This document shows, piece after piece, positions 50,760-51,153 of a stretch of 51,153 nt of DNA; the first letter of the stretch is position 1; every line of letters starts with the position of its first letter. Position numbers and translations under genes: made by a program. Under the pieces are notes generated by a model. That model saw nothing but the letters and a program-made list of their open reading frames with translations, was not told where the DNA came from and did not search any database. Location of the stretch: NCBI RefSeq assembly GCF_000520815.1, contig NZ_ASRY01000341.1:1-51153 (forward strand). Reading direction: 5' to 3'. This stretch comes from Paenibacillus maysiensis (GTDB lineage: Bacteria > Bacillota > Bacilli > Paenibacillales > Paenibacillaceae).

Positions 50760-51074
50760 TTATGCACTTCCGCTTGCAGCAGAAGCAGCAGGGCGAAGCG
50801 ATTTACGCTTATAGGCCGAGGAGGATGTAACCAGACTTCGTTCAACAAACCGTAGGGGCTTGGAAGCTGAGCGGCTGTCTGGAAACTCGGGGCGTTGCTT
50901 TTCGGGTAAAGGGAAGGCAGCTGTATGAGGCATAGAGGTAGAAAGCCCCAGATAAGCGCGCATTCGTTCATACATTTCTTTGCGGAATGCAGGCATAGCC
51001 ATACTGAACTGCTCTTTATTTCCTTTACTTATATAGGTGGCGTGGACGCCTGAGTGGTTTTGTTGTATGTCCAA
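50760..51074 (-). CDS. Hypothetical protein, start uncertain
   Basis: The product (104 residues from the TTG at 51074) has a mixed N-terminal part (KGNKEQFSMAMPAFRKEMY, about 18-36) and a disordered, basic C-terminal part rich in Ser, Ala, Arg and Pro. I do not recognise it. The frame remains open upstream to 51128 with protein-like sequence (VSEIKHEFNKCHIRVL), but there is no ATG, GTG or TTG between 51077 and the stop at 51129, and no ribosome site before the TTG. So either the true start is an unusual codon or a frameshift lies near 51110-51130. Confidence 0.5.
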   Translation of the reverse strand: MDIQQNHSGVHATYISKGNKEQFSMAMPAFRKEMYERMRAYLGLSTSMPHTAAFPLPEKQRPEFPDSRSASKPLRFVERSLVTSSSAYKRKSLRPAASAASGSA

Positions 51075-51153
51075 AACACGAATATGACATTTATTAAATT
51101 CATGTTTTATTTCAGATACTGTACTTGCTCAAAATCAGTTCCATGAAATGTAA

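Noticed and set aside
50654..50971. 105-codon minus-strand frame near the edge
   Set aside because: Runs through the perfect hairpin terminator and competes with the better frame 50760-51074.

Overview
The window looks like a chromosomal segment of a low-to-moderate GC, spore-forming Bacillota bacterium, most likely a Paenibacillus of the polymyxa group. I base this on gene content and protein style (ytpB-type terpene synthase, YugP, YkvI, RelQ, Fer and YitT homologues, GltC-like and GlnR-type nitrogen control), strong AGGAGG ribosome binding sites and frequent TTG/GTG starts. The species is inferred from memory of such proteins, not from a search. It is mostly housekeeping DNA. I see no rRNA, tRNA, CRISPR array, insertion sequence or prophage.

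Layout. 1-7.4 kb: the 3' end of hemY, a CapA-like surface protein, a glycerophosphodiesterase, an FAH-family enzyme, a DUF92 membrane protein with a TetR regulator, and an ABC-F ATPase. 7.5-13.7 kb: an aldo/keto reductase, then a minus-strand block with a LysR regulator, an M42 aminopeptidase translationally linked to a LapA-like protein, oligoendopeptidase F with an unusual leader, and two small coupled genes. 13.6-24 kb: a cold shock gene, ytpB, pfkA, a small DUF3906-like protein, a MATE exporter, a putative glycoside hydrolase, YitT, the DEAD-box helicase CshA behind a leader of about 250 nt, and a YesL-like protein.

24.0-24.24 kb carries a probable 6S RNA with its own promoter and a downstream terminator. 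It is followed by a DUF1499 protein, thiol peroxidase, a rhomboid protease, a GltC-like regulator, YugP and a MerR regulator. 28.7-32.0 kb is the most interesting part: ammonium transporter amtB, preceded by a sigma-A-like promoter and a perfect GlnR/TnrA box, is followed without a visible terminator by a DUF294 nucleotidyltransferase-like gene and an overlapping DEDDh exonuclease gene. 32-41 kb: a TlpA-like thioredoxin, citramalate synthase (isoleucine pathway), DNA polymerase IV, ferredoxin, an L,D-transpeptidase, a 48-residue membrane protein, pyrD, and relQ abutting a DUF309 gene.

41-51 kb: a membrane-anchored thioredoxin, an RNA cytosine methyltransferase overlapping a pseudouridine synthase, a diguanylate cyclase, a family 4 glycosyltransferase tail-to-tail with ykvI, a DedA protein, xanthine phosphoribosyltransferase, two small conserved-looking proteins, a carboxymuconolactone decarboxylase-like protein and a minus-strand gene at the edge. 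Many genes are single or short units closed by clear hairpin-plus-T terminators, several of them shared by convergent genes. All family assignments come from motif reading by eye.
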